From the NCBI GenBank assembly GCA_002280725.1, contig NCEM01000009.1, forward strand, positions 26,863 to 90,862: DNA of 64,000 nt, given 5' to 3'. The notes beneath the pieces were generated by a model, which worked only from the letters and a program-made list of their open reading frames with translations, had not been told where the DNA came from and ran no database searches. The DNA is from Alphaproteobacteria bacterium 32-64-14 (GTDB taxonomy: Bacteria; Pseudomonadota; Alphaproteobacteria; Caulobacterales; Hyphomonadaceae). Of the stretch, positions 35,017 to 45,045 are shown one piece after another (position 1 is the first letter of the stretch; each line of letters opens with the position of its first letter). The translations under genes were made by a program, and so were the position numbers.

Positions 35017-36081
35017 ATGGGCTATCTCGCAGCCGACAAATCCGGTTCTTCCGCGCGCGCGGCTTTATGGTCGTGGAGTGCGGCCGAGGGCGTGCTGGTG
35101 ATCCGCGCCGATCCCGGCGGGCCGCTGGCGCGGCTGGATGGGCGATGGACGCTGCAAGCCTTGCTGGATCAAATGGACGGGCTGGCGCGTGTCCGTATTT
35201 CCACGCCGCTGAGGCAGGGGCGGGCAGGCGACCCGATCGACATCCGCGTGACGCTGCTCGATGGACTGCCGGCGCACTTCTTTGGCGCTTTTCACGATGT
35301 GGGTGTTGCGCGGGGGCTGCTTGTGCCCGCCGAGACTGGCGAGCGCTTTGTGTATGGCGAGAGCAACGTGGAGCCGGTGTTCCAGCCGATCCGCCGCCTC
35401 GACACGTTGGCGGTTGCGGGCTTCGAGGCGCTTGCGCGCTTTCGTGCGCCGGATGGAAAGCTGGTCGGACCCGATACACTTGTGGGCATGGGCGGCGACA
35501 CGGACTGGTCTGCGATTGCCCCGGTGATGCTCGCGAAGTCTGCAGATGCGCTCGTCGCGTTGCGGGCGCAGGGACATGACGTGTTCATGCAGGTGAACCT
35601 CTCGGCGGCCGAGATCGCGCAGCCGATGCTGGTCGAGGAAGCCGCCGCCATCATTCGTGATGCGCAGCTGCCGCATGGCGTGTTGCGCGTGGAGCTAACC
35701 GAGCAGGCGGCGCTGCGGGATTTCGAGGGCGCGTTGGGCGCGCTGGCTGCGTTCCGGGCGGCGGGCGCGGGGATCGTGCTGGACGATTTCGGCGCGGGGC
35801 ACTCGTCGTTCGCGTGGCTCGCGGAGATCCCCGCCGACGGCGTGAAGCTCGATCCGCGGCTGTGCCGCATGATCCGCCAGCCGCGCGCCTGCCGGATCGT
35901 GACCGCGCTTACGGGCCTGATCCGTAGCCTCGGCATGACGGTGACCGCCGAGGGCATTGAGGACAAGGTGATTGCGGAAGAGCTGCATTCCATCGGCTGC
36001 GATTTCGTGCAGGGCTATGCATACGACATGCCGCTCCGCCTGCCGGATATCGGCGTGGCGTTTGATCCGCCGGCTGCCTGA
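35017..36081 (+). CDS. EAL-domain cyclic-di-GMP phosphodiesterase
   Basis: This 354-residue protein has an N-terminal region of about 110 residues without a recognised family and a C-terminal EAL domain. The catalytic set looks complete: E137-A138-L139, N194, E226 in ELTE, D256-D257 in LDDFGAGHSSF, K277 in VKLD, E312 in TAEGIE and Q332 in VQGY. It should hydrolyse c-di-GMP to pGpG. There is no membrane segment, so it is probably cytoplasmic with the N-terminal part as a sensor; the ATG is 14 bases after the M16 stop. Confidence 0.9.
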   Translation: MGYLAADKSGSSARAALWSWSAAEGVLVIRADPGGPLARLDGRWTLQALLDQMDGLARVRISTPLRQGRAGDPIDIRVTLLDGLPAHFFGAFHDVGVARGLLVPAETGERFVYGESNVEPVFQPIRRLDTLAVAGFEALARFRAPDGKLVGPDTLVGMGGDTDWSAIAPVMLAKSADALVALRAQGHDVFMQVNLSAAEIAQPMLVEEAAAIIRDAQLPHGVLRVELTEQAALRDFEGALGALAAFRAAGAGIVLDDFGAGHSSFAWLAEIPADGVKLDPRLCRMIRQPRACRIVTALTGLIRSLGMTVTAEGIEDKVIAEELHSIGCDFVQGYAYDMPLRLPDIGVAFDPPAA

Positions 36082-36150
36082 TCGTTGCGATGGGGTGACG
36101 CCGCGTCGGAACCCCGCTAGAAGCCTCAAATCACCCGAACTGAGGACGCT

Positions 36151-37668
36151 ATGGCAGACCGCAAGCCCTATCTGATTTCAGGCCGCACCGGCGACTGGGA
36201 AGTCGTCATGGGGCTCGAAGTCCATGCGCAGGTGGCCTCGAATTCGAAGCTTTTCTCGGGCGCCTCGACGACCTTTGGCGCGGCGCCGAACACCAACGTG
36301 TCGCTGGTTGATGCGGCGATGCCGGGCATGCTGCCGGTGATCAACAAGTTCTGCGTCGAGCAGGCGGTGAAGACCGGCCTAGGCCTCAATGCCGAAATCA
36401 ATCTGGTCTCGCGGTTTGACCGCAAGAACTATTTCTATCCCGACCTGCCGCAGGGCTATCAGATCTCGCAGTTCAAGTCGCCGATCGTCGGCGAGGGCAA
36501 GATCGATGTCGAATCCGAAGAAGGTTATTCCTTCACGGTCGGCATCGAGCGGCTGCACCTTGAGCAGGACGCCGGCAAGTCGATCCACGATCTCGATCCC
36601 AATGCGACCTATGTCGATCTCAATCGTTCGGGCGTCGCCCTGATGGAGATCGTCTCGCGCCCGGATATCCGCTCGCCCGCAGAGGCGGCGGCTTATGTGA
36701 AGAAGCTTCGCTCCATCCTGATCGCGCTCGGCACGTGCGATGGCGACATGGAGAAGGGCAACCTCCGCGCCGACGTGAACGTGTCGGTGTGCCGCCCGGG
36801 CGGCTACGACCACTACAAGAAGACCGGCAGCTTCGAGAAGCTCGGCACGCGCTGCGAGATCAAGAACGTCAACTCGTTCCGCTTCATTCAGATGGCGGCC
36901 GAATTCGAGGCGCGCCGGCAGATCGATATCCTCGAAGACGGCGGCAAGATCGATCAGGAAACCCGCCTCTACAACGCGGACAAGGACGAGACGCGCTCCA
37001 TGCGCTCGAAGGAAGACGCGCACGATTATCGCTACTTCCCCGATCCTGACCTGCTGCCGCTCGAACTGACGGGCGCCTATGTCGAAAGCATCCGGGCAAA
37101 ATTGCCGGAACTGCCTGACCAGAAGCGTGCGCGGTTCGTGAAGGACTACGGCCTCAAGGACTACGACGCTGGCGTACTCGCCGGTGACGCAGACCGGGCG
37201 GCGTACTTTGAAGTGGTCGCCAAGAACAGCGATCCGCGGATCGCCGCCAACTGGGTGACTCAGGACTTGATCGGCTATCTCAACAAGGAAGGCCTGGAGC
37301 TGTCGCAGTCGCCGATAAGCGCCGAGCAGTTGGGTGGTCTCGTGGCGCTGATCGCCAACAACACGATCAGCGGCAAGATCGCCAAGGACGTATTCCAGAA
37401 GATGATCGCGACCGGCGACAAGGCCTCGTTGATCGTCGAGCGCGACGGCCTCAAGCAGGTCACGGACACCGGCGCGATCGAGAAGGTGATCGACGAGGTG
37501 CTGGCCGCCAACCCGACGCAGGTGCAGGAGATCAAGGACCAGCGCGCGGCGGGCCACGAGAAGCCCAAGACGCTGGGCTGGATGGTAGGCCAGATCATGA
37601 AGGCCAGCGGCGGCAAGGCGAATCCTGCTGCCGTGAACGAGATCCTGACCCGGAAGCTGGGCCTCTAG
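36151..37668 (+). CDS. gatB: aspartyl/glutamyl-tRNA amidotransferase subunit B
   Basis: This 505-residue subunit of GatCAB binds the mischarged tRNA and phosphorylates its amino acid during Asn/Gln-tRNA formation. Hallmarks are [38 protein letters not shown] and [14 protein letters not shown] in the cradle domain, plus [16 protein letters not shown] [20 protein letters not shown] in the C-terminal YqeY-like tail. Length is normal. gatC and gatA are elsewhere. Confidence 0.97.
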   Translation: MADRKPYLISGRTGDWEVVMGLEVHAQVASNSKLFSGASTTFGAAPNTNVSLVDAAMPGMLPVINKFCVEQAVKTGLGLNAEINLVSRFDRKNYFYPDLPQGYQISQFKSPIVGEGKIDVESEEGYSFTVGIERLHLEQDAGKSIHDLDPNATYVDLNRSGVALMEIVSRPDIRSPAEAAAYVKKLRSILIALGTCDGDMEKGNLRADVNVSVCRPGGYDHYKKTGSFEKLGTRCEIKNVNSFRFIQMAAEFEARRQIDILEDGGKIDQETRLYNADKDETRSMRSKEDAHDYRYFPDPDLLPLELTGAYVESIRAKLPELPDQKRARFVKDYGLKDYDAGVLAGDADRAAYFEVVAKNSDPRIAANWVTQDLIGYLNKEGLELSQSPISAEQLGGLVALIANNTISGKIAKDVFQKMIATGDKASLIVERDGLKQVTDTGAIEKVIDEVLAANPTQVQEIKDQRAAGHEKPKTLGWMVGQIMKASGGKANPAAVNEILTRKLGL

Positions 37669-37893
37669 ACCCGGCCATTCCGCCCGCAACTGCGCGACAT
37701 TTCCCCTGGCGGGAGAGTTCGACGCCTTTTGTGTTGCCTTGGTACATCACCGTGTGCTTTGTTCGCCACACTGTGTTGCTCTGCCGCCTCACTTGGGCTG
37801 GCTGGCATCACGTAAGGTGATGGTGGTTTCCGCGATCAGCATGCTCCCACTTGGCCGTGGGAGGGCAGGCGATCCGGCCGATAGGTAGAGTGA
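37669..37893. promoter_or_regulatory. intergenic region with two hairpins before ntrY
   Basis: The 225-base gap between gatB and ntrY holds no gene that I can support. Two perfect short hairpins are visible: catcac/gtgatg at 37806-37822 and ctcccac/gtgggag at 37844-37863. They lie upstream of the ntrY ATG and may be the gatB terminator region or part of the ntrYX leader. A promoter for ntrYX should be here, but I cannot point to convincing boxes. Confidence 0.4.
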
Positions 37894-40131
37894 ATGGCGC
37901 AAACGGCTGACGCCACGACGGAGGCGAGGGTCCGGCTAGGCCGGGCAACCTCCAACCTGTTCAAGCTCCTGTTCGGGCTGGCGGTGGTGATTGCCGCCGG
38001 CGCGACCTATGTCGCCGTCACCGACAACAGCCCCAACGCTGCCGCCCAACCGGGCCTGTTCTGGCTGCTCATCGCCAACCTGATCCTCATTGCGAGCGTC
38101 GCAAGCGTGCTTGGCTTCCGCGTGTATCAACTCGTCCGCGAAAATCGCGAGACGCATGGCGGCGCGCGCTTGCGCCTGCGGATTATCTTCCTGTTCTCGC
38201 TCGCCGCCGCCATTCCGACCATCATCGTCGCCGGTTTCCTTGCGGTGGCCATCAACCGTTCGGTCGATCAGTGGTTCTCGACACCGGTGACCAATATCGT
38301 GCAGGGCGGCAAGGAAGCGGCGCGCGCCGCCATGAACGATCTGCGGCTTGAGGTGGAGCGGGAAGCCAAGAGCATCCATAGCGATATTGCGGCCTCGACC
38401 CCGCCGCCGGACGGATCGCAACCACCGATCAATGATCTCGCGAACTACATGCAGCAGCGTCAGGCGCTGCGCGGCGTGTTCGGGCGCGTGCAGGGGTTCG
38501 ATAGTTCCGGCGCCTCGCTGTTTGAGTCAGCCGACCTCGATGGCAAGGCGCCGCCGGTGAAGCCGCCGACGGAAAGCGACTGGGGCGCTGCGCGCGGCGG
38601 CTCGATCAATGTGCGTGAAGAGGCTGACGGCTCCATCCGGGCCTTCTTCAAAGTGCCGCTGTTCAACGATGTTTTCGTGCAGGCCTCGCGCCTCATTCCG
38701 GCGCCGGTGATGGAGCGGTTCGCGCAGGCGGATGCGTCCAACCGGGCGTTTGAGGAAGCGCAGACCAGGCGGCAGGCGCTGAGCGTCGTGCTGGTGCTGT
38801 CCTATGTCGAGGCGGCGGCGCTGATGCTGCTGGGGACGGCGTGGCTGGGGATGACGGCGGCGGCGCGTATCGCCATGCCGATCGGCGCGCTGGCGGGCGC
38901 GGCGCGGGCGGTGCGCGACGGCGACCTGTCTGTGCGCATGCTCAGCCCGACGCATCGCGACGAGATTGCGGATCTGGCCGACGCCTTCAACGAGATGACC
39001 GACCGCCTTGCGCGCCAGACGAGCGCGCTCGATCGCGGGCGGATCGACGCCGAGACTCGCTCCAACTTCATCGAAGCGGTGCTCGCGGGCGTCGAAGCGG
39101 GTGTCATCCGCGTGGACAAGGCGCTTAACGTCGAGATTGCGAACACATTTGCGCAGACGCTGCTGGGCTTTCTGCACCGGCCGGGCGAGGCGCCGGCGCT
39201 GGGCGATATCGCGCCCGAGTTCGTGTCGGCGACGCGCCGTGCAATTGAAACGGGGCAGTCGGTGGACACAAGCTTCCGCCGGCCGACAGATGGCGGGACG
39301 GTCCACCTGCAGGTGCGCGTGGCGCCGGAGTATCAGGGGGCGGGCGCCGTCATCACCTTCCACGACATGACGCGGCTTATCATGGGCCAGCGGCAGGCGG
39401 CCTGGCGCGACGTCGCCCGCCGGATCGCGCACGAGATCCGCAACCCGCTGACGCCGATCCAGCTTTCGGCGGAGCGCCTGAAGCGGCGGTTCTCCAGCCA
39501 GATCACCAGCGACCGCGAAACGTTCGAGCGTTGCACCGACACCATCACGCGGCAGGTCGCCGATATTGGCCGGATGGTTGAAGAGTTTTCGGGCTTCGCG
39601 CGGATGCCCAAGCCGACCTTCGGCAAGTTCAACCTTGGGGACATGGTTCAGTCCGTGGCCTTTGCGCAGCGGATGGCGACGCCGTCGATCGCCGTCACGG
39701 TGACGGGGCCGGATGAGCTCATCGAGATCCTCGGCGATGAGCGCATGCTGGCGCAGGCGCTGACCAACGTGGTCAAGAACTCCGCCGAGGCCGTGGAGCG
39801 CGCGCTGGAAGCGGGCGATGCCAAATCCGGCATGGTGGCCATCGAAGTGTTCGCCGATGGCGACGAGGCGCAGGTGACGGTCCGCGACAACGGTCCTGGG
39901 TTCCCGGTCGAGGATCGAGACCGGCTGCTGGAGCCCTATGTCACGACCCGCAAGAATGGCGTTGGCCTTGGTCTCGCCATTGTGTCCCGCATTGTCGAGG
40001 ACCATGGCGGACGAATCTGGCTTGGCGACAATGAGCATGTGGCGCGCGGCGCGCGTGTCGACGTGCGCGTGCCCTTGCAACCGAACGTTGTTGAAGAACC
40101 TGTAGCGTACGCTGGTGAAGGAGTAGCCTGA
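37894..40131 (+). CDS. ntrY: NtrY-like membrane sensor histidine kinase
   Basis: This 745-residue kinase pairs with NtrX. The N-terminal membrane part has helices at about 24-46, 53-74, 95-120 and a later one near 295-320, enclosing an extracytoplasmic loop. A HAMP domain follows (RIAMPIGALAGAARAVRDGDLSVRM to FNEMTDRLARQ), then a PAS domain. The phospho-acceptor is in IAHEIRNPLTPIQLSAERLKRRF. The ATPase has N and G boxes NVVKNSAEAVE, DNGPGF and GVGLGLAIVSRIVEDHGG. Length and domain order match NtrY. The ntrX start overlaps its stop. Confidence 0.93.
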   Translation: MAQTADATTEARVRLGRATSNLFKLLFGLAVVIAAGATYVAVTDNSPNAAAQPGLFWLLIANLILIASVASVLGFRVYQLVRENRETHGGARLRLRIIFLFSLAAAIPTIIVAGFLAVAINRSVDQWFSTPVTNIVQGGKEAARAAMNDLRLEVEREAKSIHSDIAASTPPPDGSQPPINDLANYMQQRQALRGVFGRVQGFDSSGASLFESADLDGKAPPVKPPTESDWGAARGGSINVREEADGSIRAFFKVPLFNDVFVQASRLIPAPVMERFAQADASNRAFEEAQTRRQALSVVLVLSYVEAAALMLLGTAWLGMTAAARIAMPIGALAGAARAVRDGDLSVRMLSPTHRDEIADLADAFNEMTDRLARQTSALDRGRIDAETRSNFIEAVLAGVEAGVIRVDKALNVEIANTFAQTLLGFLHRPGEAPALGDIAPEFVSATRRAIETGQSVDTSFRRPTDGGTVHLQVRVAPEYQGAGAVITFHDMTRLIMGQRQAAWRDVARRIAHEIRNPLTPIQLSAERLKRRFSSQITSDRETFERCTDTITRQVADIGRMVEEFSGFARMPKPTFGKFNLGDMVQSVAFAQRMATPSIAVTVTGPDELIEILGDERMLAQALTNVVKNSAEAVERALEAGDAKSGMVAIEVFADGDEAQVTVRDNGPGFPVEDRDRLLEPYVTTRKNGVGLGLAIVSRIVEDHGGRIWLGDNEHVARGARVDVRVPLQPNVVEEPVAYAGEGVA

Positions 40132-41519
40132 TGGCGGCTGAGATCCTTGTTGTCGATGATGAAGCGGATATCCGCGAACTCGTCGGCGGAATCCTCCAGG
40201 ACGAAGGCTTCGTCGTGCGAACGGCGGGCAATTCGTCCGATGCCCTTGCGGCGGTGCGCACGCGCGCGCCACGACTTGTGGTGCTGGATGTGTGGCTGAA
40301 GGGGTCGGAGCTTGATGGGCTCGGCATCCTATCCATGCTGAAGGAGATGGACCCGCTGTTGCCCGTCGTCGTGATCTCGGGTCACGGCACGGTCGAGACG
40401 GCCGTCGAGGCGATCCGCCGCGGCGCTTACGATTATCTCGAAAAGCCCTTCAAGGCCGAGAAGCTCATCGTCACCGTCCAGCGCGCGCTCGAGAACGCCG
40501 CCCTGAAGCGCGAGAACTCTGCGCTACGTACACGCTCGGCGTCCTCGCATGAGCTTGTCGGCCGCTCTAGCGCCATGATCCAGCTTACGGGTAGCATCGA
40601 GAAGGTGTCGCCCACCAACAGCCGCATCCTCATCTCGGGCCCGCCCGGGTCAGGCAAGGATCTCGTAGCCCGCCTGATCCACGAGCGCTCAGGCCGCGCG
40701 AGTGGGCCGTTCGTCGTGGTCAACGCAGCCTCGCTCGATTCCGAGCGGCTCGATGTGGAGCTGTTCGGCGAGGAGACCGGCGAGGGCAGGGCGCCCAAGA
40801 TCGGCCTGTTCGAGCAGGCGCACGGCGGCACGCTGCTGCTGGATGAAATCTCCGACCTGCCGCTCACGGCGCAGAGCCGCATCCTGCGCGTGCTGGTCGA
40901 CCAGCGCTTCCGCCGCCGCAATGGCCGCGAGGATGTGGTGGTGGATGTGCGCGTCGTATCTTCGAGCGCGCGCGATCTGCGCGCCGAGATCGCCGCGAGC
41001 CGCTTCCGCGAGGATCTGTATTACCGCCTCAACGTGGTGCCGGTGGATGTGCCGGCGCTGGATCGCCGCCGCGAGGATATTCCCGAGCTGGTCAACTATT
41101 TCGTCCGCCATGTCGCCAGTGCGACGGGCCTGCAGCCGCGTCATTTCTCGGATGACGCGATTGCCGTCCTGCAGGCGAGCGAATGGCCGGGCAACGTGCG
41201 CCAGCTCCGGAACGTGGTGGAGCGCCTGCTGATCCTCACCAATGGTGAGCAGCCGGGACCGATCACGGCCCAGCACCTGCCGAGCGACGCCCAGTCCAGT
41301 GGGGCGGGGGCTGCGGGGTCGATGCAGATGATCTCGATGTCGCTGCGGGATGCGCGCGAGCATTTCGAGCGGGAATACCTTGCGATGCAGATCACCCGCT
41401 TTGGCGGCAACGTGTCGCGCACGGCGGCCTTCATCGGAATGGAGCGTTCGGCGCTGCACCGGAAGCTCAAGGCGCTGGGGGTTGATACCAGCCTGGGTAT
41501 CAAGGAACCGCAGGGTTGA
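40131..41519 (+). CDS. ntrX: NtrX-like response regulator
   Basis: This 462-residue regulator has a receiver (D53 in VVLDVWLKGSELDG), an AAA+ domain and a Fis-type helix-turn-helix (FGGNVSRTAAFIGMERSALHRKLKALG). The Walker A is SGPPGSGKDLVARL and Walker B GGTLLLDEISDLP. Where sigma-54 activators carry GAFTGA, this protein has ELFGEETGEGRAPKIGLFEQA, so it probably cannot remodel sigma-54 holoenzyme; this is also known from NtrX of some alphaproteobacteria. It is coupled to ntrY (TGATG). Likely targets are nitrogen, redox or envelope genes. Confidence 0.93.
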   Translation: MAAEILVVDDEADIRELVGGILQDEGFVVRTAGNSSDALAAVRTRAPRLVVLDVWLKGSELDGLGILSMLKEMDPLLPVVVISGHGTVETAVEAIRRGAYDYLEKPFKAEKLIVTVQRALENAALKRENSALRTRSASSHELVGRSSAMIQLTGSIEKVSPTNSRILISGPPGSGKDLVARLIHERSGRASGPFVVVNAASLDSERLDVELFGEETGEGRAPKIGLFEQAHGGTLLLDEISDLPLTAQSRILRVLVDQRFRRRNGREDVVVDVRVVSSSARDLRAEIAASRFREDLYYRLNVVPVDVPALDRRREDIPELVNYFVRHVASATGLQPRHFSDDAIAVLQASEWPGNVRQLRNVVERLLILTNGEQPGPITAQHLPSDAQSSGAGAAGSMQMISMSLRDAREHFEREYLAMQITRFGGNVSRTAAFIGMERSALHRKLKALGVDTSLGIKEPQG

Positions 41520-41557
41520 TCTGATTGTGACAGTCAAAAGGCCGTCGGGCGCCGAGC

Positions 41558-41576
41558 GGGCAGGCTGATCCTGCCC
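41558..41576 (+). terminator. hairpin downstream of ntrX
   Basis: A perfect 7-bp stem, gggcagg/cctgccc, around a 5-base loop lies about 40 bases after the ntrX stop, followed by only tgttt. It is a plausible weak terminator separating ntrYX from hfq-hflX. Confidence 0.45.
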
Positions 41577-41700
41577 TGTTTGGCGCGACTTCCGGCGGCC
41601 GCGCCCGGGGTTTACCCGCGGCTAGGTCAGCCATTGCTCATTCCGCCTCCGAAGCGCTAAACGTTGGGCAAGGCCCCAACACAGAAGGCTCGGTACACAC

Positions 41701-41946
41701 ATGTCAGCTGACAAAAAGCAAAACTTGCAGGACATTTTCCTGAACGCCGTCCGGAAAGGGAAAACTCCCCTGACCGTTTTCCTTGTGAACGGCGTAAAGC
41801 TCCAGGGCATTGTGACCTGGTTCGACAATTTCTGCGTGCTGCTCAAAGGCGAGGGGCGTCCGCCCCAACTCGTCTACAAGCATGCCATCTCGACCATCGC
41901 GCCCAACGCGCCGGTCAATCTCTTCGAGAATGAAGACGAGGACTGA
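41701..41946 (+). CDS. hfq: RNA-binding protein Hfq
   Basis: This 81-residue Sm-like protein forms a hexamer that pairs small RNAs with mRNAs. Sm1 is seen as [41 protein letters not shown] and Sm2 as [13 protein letters not shown], including the KH pair. The C-terminal tail is short and acidic, as in other alphaproteobacteria. About 180 bases of leader separate it from ntrX, so it likely has its own promoter. hflX begins directly after its stop. Confidence 0.97.
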   Translation: MSADKKQNLQDIFLNAVRKGKTPLTVFLVNGVKLQGIVTWFDNFCVLLKGEGRPPQLVYKHAISTIAPNAPVNLFENEDED

Positions 41947-43263
41947 TTGCCCAGAGACCTGATCGATCGCCGGCCGCCCGAAGATATCGCGGCTGTCGTA
42001 TTGCCAGTGATCGCAGGGGCTGAGGTCGCGCGGTCCAGGCTCGAAGAGAGCCAGGGGCTGGCGGAAGCTTTGGGCGTCAAGCTCGCTTTCACCGAGCAGC
42101 TGAACGTGCGCGAGCCGCACCCGGCGCGGCTGTTCGGTTCAGGGCAGCTCGATGCGCTGGCCGAACGGTTCAAGGCGGACGGGGTGACCTTGTTCGTCGT
42201 CGATGCCTCGCTGACGCCGGTTCAGCAGCGCAACCTTGAGCTTGAACTCAAGCTCAAGGTCGTGGACCGGACGGGCCTCATCCTCGAAATCTTTGGGCTG
42301 CGCGCGCGCACGGCGGAGGGCCGCCTGCAGGTAGAGATGGCGCGTTCGCTTTACGAGCGCTCCCGGCTCGTGCGCACATGGACCCACCTTGAACGCCAGC
42401 GCGGCGGCTTCGGCTTCCTCGGCGGTCCCGGTGAGAGTCAGCTGGAGACTGACAGACGCTTGCTCGACAAGCGGATCGCGGGTTTCCGGCGGGAGCTGGA
42501 TGATGTGCGGCGCACACGGCGGCTGCAGCGCGAGGGCAGGGCGCGGCGGGGCGCGCCGGTGGCGGCCATCGTCGGCTACACCAATGCCGGCAAGTCGACC
42601 CTGTTCAACCGGCTGACATCGTCAGACGTGCTGGCGGCCGACATGCCGTTCGCAACGCTCGATCCGACCGCGCGGGAGATCGTCGCCGCCTCGGGCCGGC
42701 GGATTGCGCTGGTGGATACCGTCGGCTTCATCACAGACCTGCCGACTACGCTGGTGGCGGCCTTCCGCGCAACGCTGGAAGAGGCGATGGAGGCGGACCT
42801 GCTGGTGCATGTGCGCGACATCGCCCACCCGGACACCGAGTATCAGGCCAACGACGTGTACACGATCCTCGAACAGCTCGAAAAGGAAACGGGGCTGGAT
42901 CAGCCGCCGTTGATCGAGGTCTGGAACAAGGCGGATGCGCTGGACGACACCACCCGCAGCGTGCTCGCGACCCGCGCCGCCGGCCAAAGCCCGCCGGCCC
43001 TGATGGTGTCGGCGCTGGTGGGGCAGGGGGTGGACGAGCTTCTGTTCGCCATCGAACCGGCGCTGTTCCGCAACCGCCGGCCGAGGCGCGTGACCATTCC
43101 GGCGGTGGACGGAAGGCTGCATGCCTGGTTGCACCAGAACTGTGAGGTCACATCCGAGATGCTGGAGGGCGAGGATCGTGTGGCGCTCGAAGTGTTCATG
43201 ACGGACGAGGATGTGGCGCGGTTCAGGGCGACGTCGCCGGAAGTCGAGGTACGCGAGACCTGA
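41947..43263 (+). CDS. hflX: GTPase HflX
   Basis: This 438-residue ribosome-associated GTPase splits stalled 70S ribosomes. The N-terminal HflX domain ends with GGFGFLGGPGESQLETDRR, a helical linker follows, then the G domain with G1 VGYTNAGKSTLFNRLT, G3 DTVGFITDLP and G4 NKAD (VWNKADALD). The start is a TTG immediately after the hfq TGA, preceded by gacgagg inside hfq; no in-frame ATG is available close by. This tight coupling conserves the hfq-hflX pair. Confidence 0.94.
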   Translation: MPRDLIDRRPPEDIAAVVLPVIAGAEVARSRLEESQGLAEALGVKLAFTEQLNVREPHPARLFGSGQLDALAERFKADGVTLFVVDASLTPVQQRNLELELKLKVVDRTGLILEIFGLRARTAEGRLQVEMARSLYERSRLVRTWTHLERQRGGFGFLGGPGESQLETDRRLLDKRIAGFRRELDDVRRTRRLQREGRARRGAPVAAIVGYTNAGKSTLFNRLTSSDVLAADMPFATLDPTAREIVAASGRRIALVDTVGFITDLPTTLVAAFRATLEEAMEADLLVHVRDIAHPDTEYQANDVYTILEQLEKETGLDQPPLIEVWNKADALDDTTRSVLATRAAGQSPPALMVSALVGQGVDELLFAIEPALFRNRRPRRVTIPAVDGRLHAWLHQNCEVTSEMLEGEDRVALEVFMTDEDVARFRATSPEVEVRET

Positions 43264-43269
43264 GCGGGA

Positions 43270-43344
<75 letters not shown>

Positions 43345-43427
43345 ATCCCGCTTAAGAGGCGTCCGCATAACGGAAACCCCCGGGGATTGGAAGGCCCCTC
43401 CCGGCGCTGGACATGGTATAGGCAGGA

Positions 43428-43604
43428 ATGTCGCAGAATCCCCCGGAAAAGCAGGAAAAACCGGTCCGTAAGCCCCTCACGGCGGCCGAGCAGCGGGAGG
43501 CGAGGCGGGCGAAGGCCCTGCGGGCGAACCTGCGCCGGCGCAAGGCAGCGTCAGGCCCTGATAGCCCATCGCCCCCGGGAAAGCCGGAAGACGGCCCCGA
43601 ATAG
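43428..43604 (+). CDS. small basic hypothetical protein before murA
   Basis: This 58-codon frame (ATG at 43428, TAG at 43602) encodes a charged, basic peptide with the core KPLTAAEQREARRAKALRAN followed by LRRRKA and a Pro-rich acidic tail. Peptides of this style lie upstream of murA in other alphaproteobacteria (recollection, not checked). It has no Cys, no membrane segment and probably one long helix. It lies 49 bases before murA. Function unknown; RNA or ribosome contact is a guess from the charge. Confidence 0.6.
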   Translation: MSQNPPEKQEKPVRKPLTAAEQREARRAKALRANLRRRKAASGPDSPSPPGKPEDGPE

Positions 43605-43653
43605 TCGGTTCCGCGCCTTGTCGCCGCCGAATTCGGCCTCATAACGATGCCCT

Positions 43654-44928
43654 ATGGATAAGCTCTCGATTCTCGCGAACGGCCCCCTCCAGGGCAGCAT
43701 TCCCGTTTCCGGCGCCAAGAACTCGGCGCTGAAGCTGATGGCGGCGGCGTTGCTGTGCGAACAGCCATTGGTTCTCACCTCGATGCCCAACCTGGCGGAT
43801 ACGCGGTTCATGGCGCGTCTGCTCCAGAGCCTGGGCGTCACGGTTGAGTGGCCCACCGGCGAGTCGCTGTGCCGCATGCATGCCGCCGAGATCACGTCCT
43901 CGGTCGCGCCTTACGATCTCGTCCGGAAGATGCGGGCGACGTTCAACGTGCTCGGACCTCTCCTTGCGCGCGTGGGTCACGCCACGGTTTCGCTGCCGGG
44001 CGGTTGCGCCATCGGCGCGCGACCGGTTGACCTGCACCTCAAGGCCTTCGAGGCTATGGGCGCGGATATCGTGATCGAGCAGGGCTACGTGAAAGCCGCG
44101 GCGCTGCGCGGCCTCAAGGGCGCGCACATCAACTTCCCCTTCGTGTCGGTCGGTGCGACCGAGCATGCGATGCTGGCCGCCGTGCTGGCTGAGGGCGAGA
44201 CAATCCTGGAGAACGCGGCTTGCGAGCCGGAAATCGGCGACCTCGCTATCTGCCTCAATGCGTGCGGCGCGAAGGTCTCTGGCTACGGCACCCCGACGAT
44301 CCGCATCCAGGGCGTCGCGAAGCTGACCGGCGCGCGGCATGACGTGATCGCGGACCGTATTGAAGCTGGCACATTCGCCATCGCTGCGGCGGCGACCGGC
44401 GGAAACGTGTTCCTTGAAGGCGCACGGGCCGAAGATCTTGGCGCCCTGATCGACGGCCTGCGCAAGGCTGGCGTCACGGTTGAGGTTGAACCCAAGGGCT
44501 TGCGGATCAAGCGTGATCCCGCAACGCCGCTGAAGGCCGTCGACATTGACACGCGCCCCCACCCGGGCTTCCCGACCGATCTGCAGGCGCAGTTCATGGC
44601 GCTGATGACGATCGCGGAGGGCACGAGCACCATCCGCGAGAACATCTTCGAAAACCGCTTCATGCACGCCCCGGAACTCAGCCGGCTTGGCGCCAACATC
44701 GCTGTGCGCGGCAATGAGGCCATCGTTAAGGGCGTTCCCAAGCTGCACGGCGCGCCCGTGATGGCCACCGACCTGCGCGCCTCCGTTAGCCTTGTCATCG
44801 CGGCACTGGTGGCGGACGGGGAAACGGTCGTGAACCGCATCTACCACCTCGACCGCGGCTTTGAGCGTCTCGAAGAGAAGCTCGGCCGGTGCGGGGCGAA
44901 GATCGAACGCCAGGGCGATTCAGCCTGA
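43654..44928 (+). CDS. murA: UDP-N-acetylglucosamine 1-carboxyvinyltransferase
   Basis: This 424-residue enzyme transfers enolpyruvate from PEP to UDP-GlcNAc, the first committed step of peptidoglycan synthesis. The K22-N23 pair lies in [15 protein letters not shown], and the catalytic Cys is C118 in [16 protein letters not shown], so it should be fosfomycin-sensitive. Length is normal (E. coli 419). It heads the conserved alphaproteobacterial series murA-DUF2948-hisD-UPF0262. Confidence 0.97.
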   Translation: MDKLSILANGPLQGSIPVSGAKNSALKLMAAALLCEQPLVLTSMPNLADTRFMARLLQSLGVTVEWPTGESLCRMHAAEITSSVAPYDLVRKMRATFNVLGPLLARVGHATVSLPGGCAIGARPVDLHLKAFEAMGADIVIEQGYVKAAALRGLKGAHINFPFVSVGATEHAMLAAVLAEGETILENAACEPEIGDLAICLNACGAKVSGYGTPTIRIQGVAKLTGARHDVIADRIEAGTFAIAAAATGGNVFLEGARAEDLGALIDGLRKAGVTVEVEPKGLRIKRDPATPLKAVDIDTRPHPGFPTDLQAQFMALMTIAEGTSTIRENIFENRFMHAPELSRLGANIAVRGNEAIVKGVPKLHGAPVMATDLRASVSLVIAALVADGETVVNRIYHLDRGFERLEEKLGRCGAKIERQGDSA

Positions 44929-45045
44929 TTTCCCAGGCCTGTGACCCGCTTCTCGGGCGCGCTGGAGCCCCGGCGGATTCTGGTCTAGTGGAGGGCTGTT
45001 CCGGCCGGGTGCGCACCCGCCGCCGGACCGCCGGGAAGGCGATCT

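Noticed and set aside
38527..40272. 581-codon minus-strand frame opposite ntrY
   Set aside because: It is a shadow frame; ntrY has a full kinase domain set, while this frame has none.
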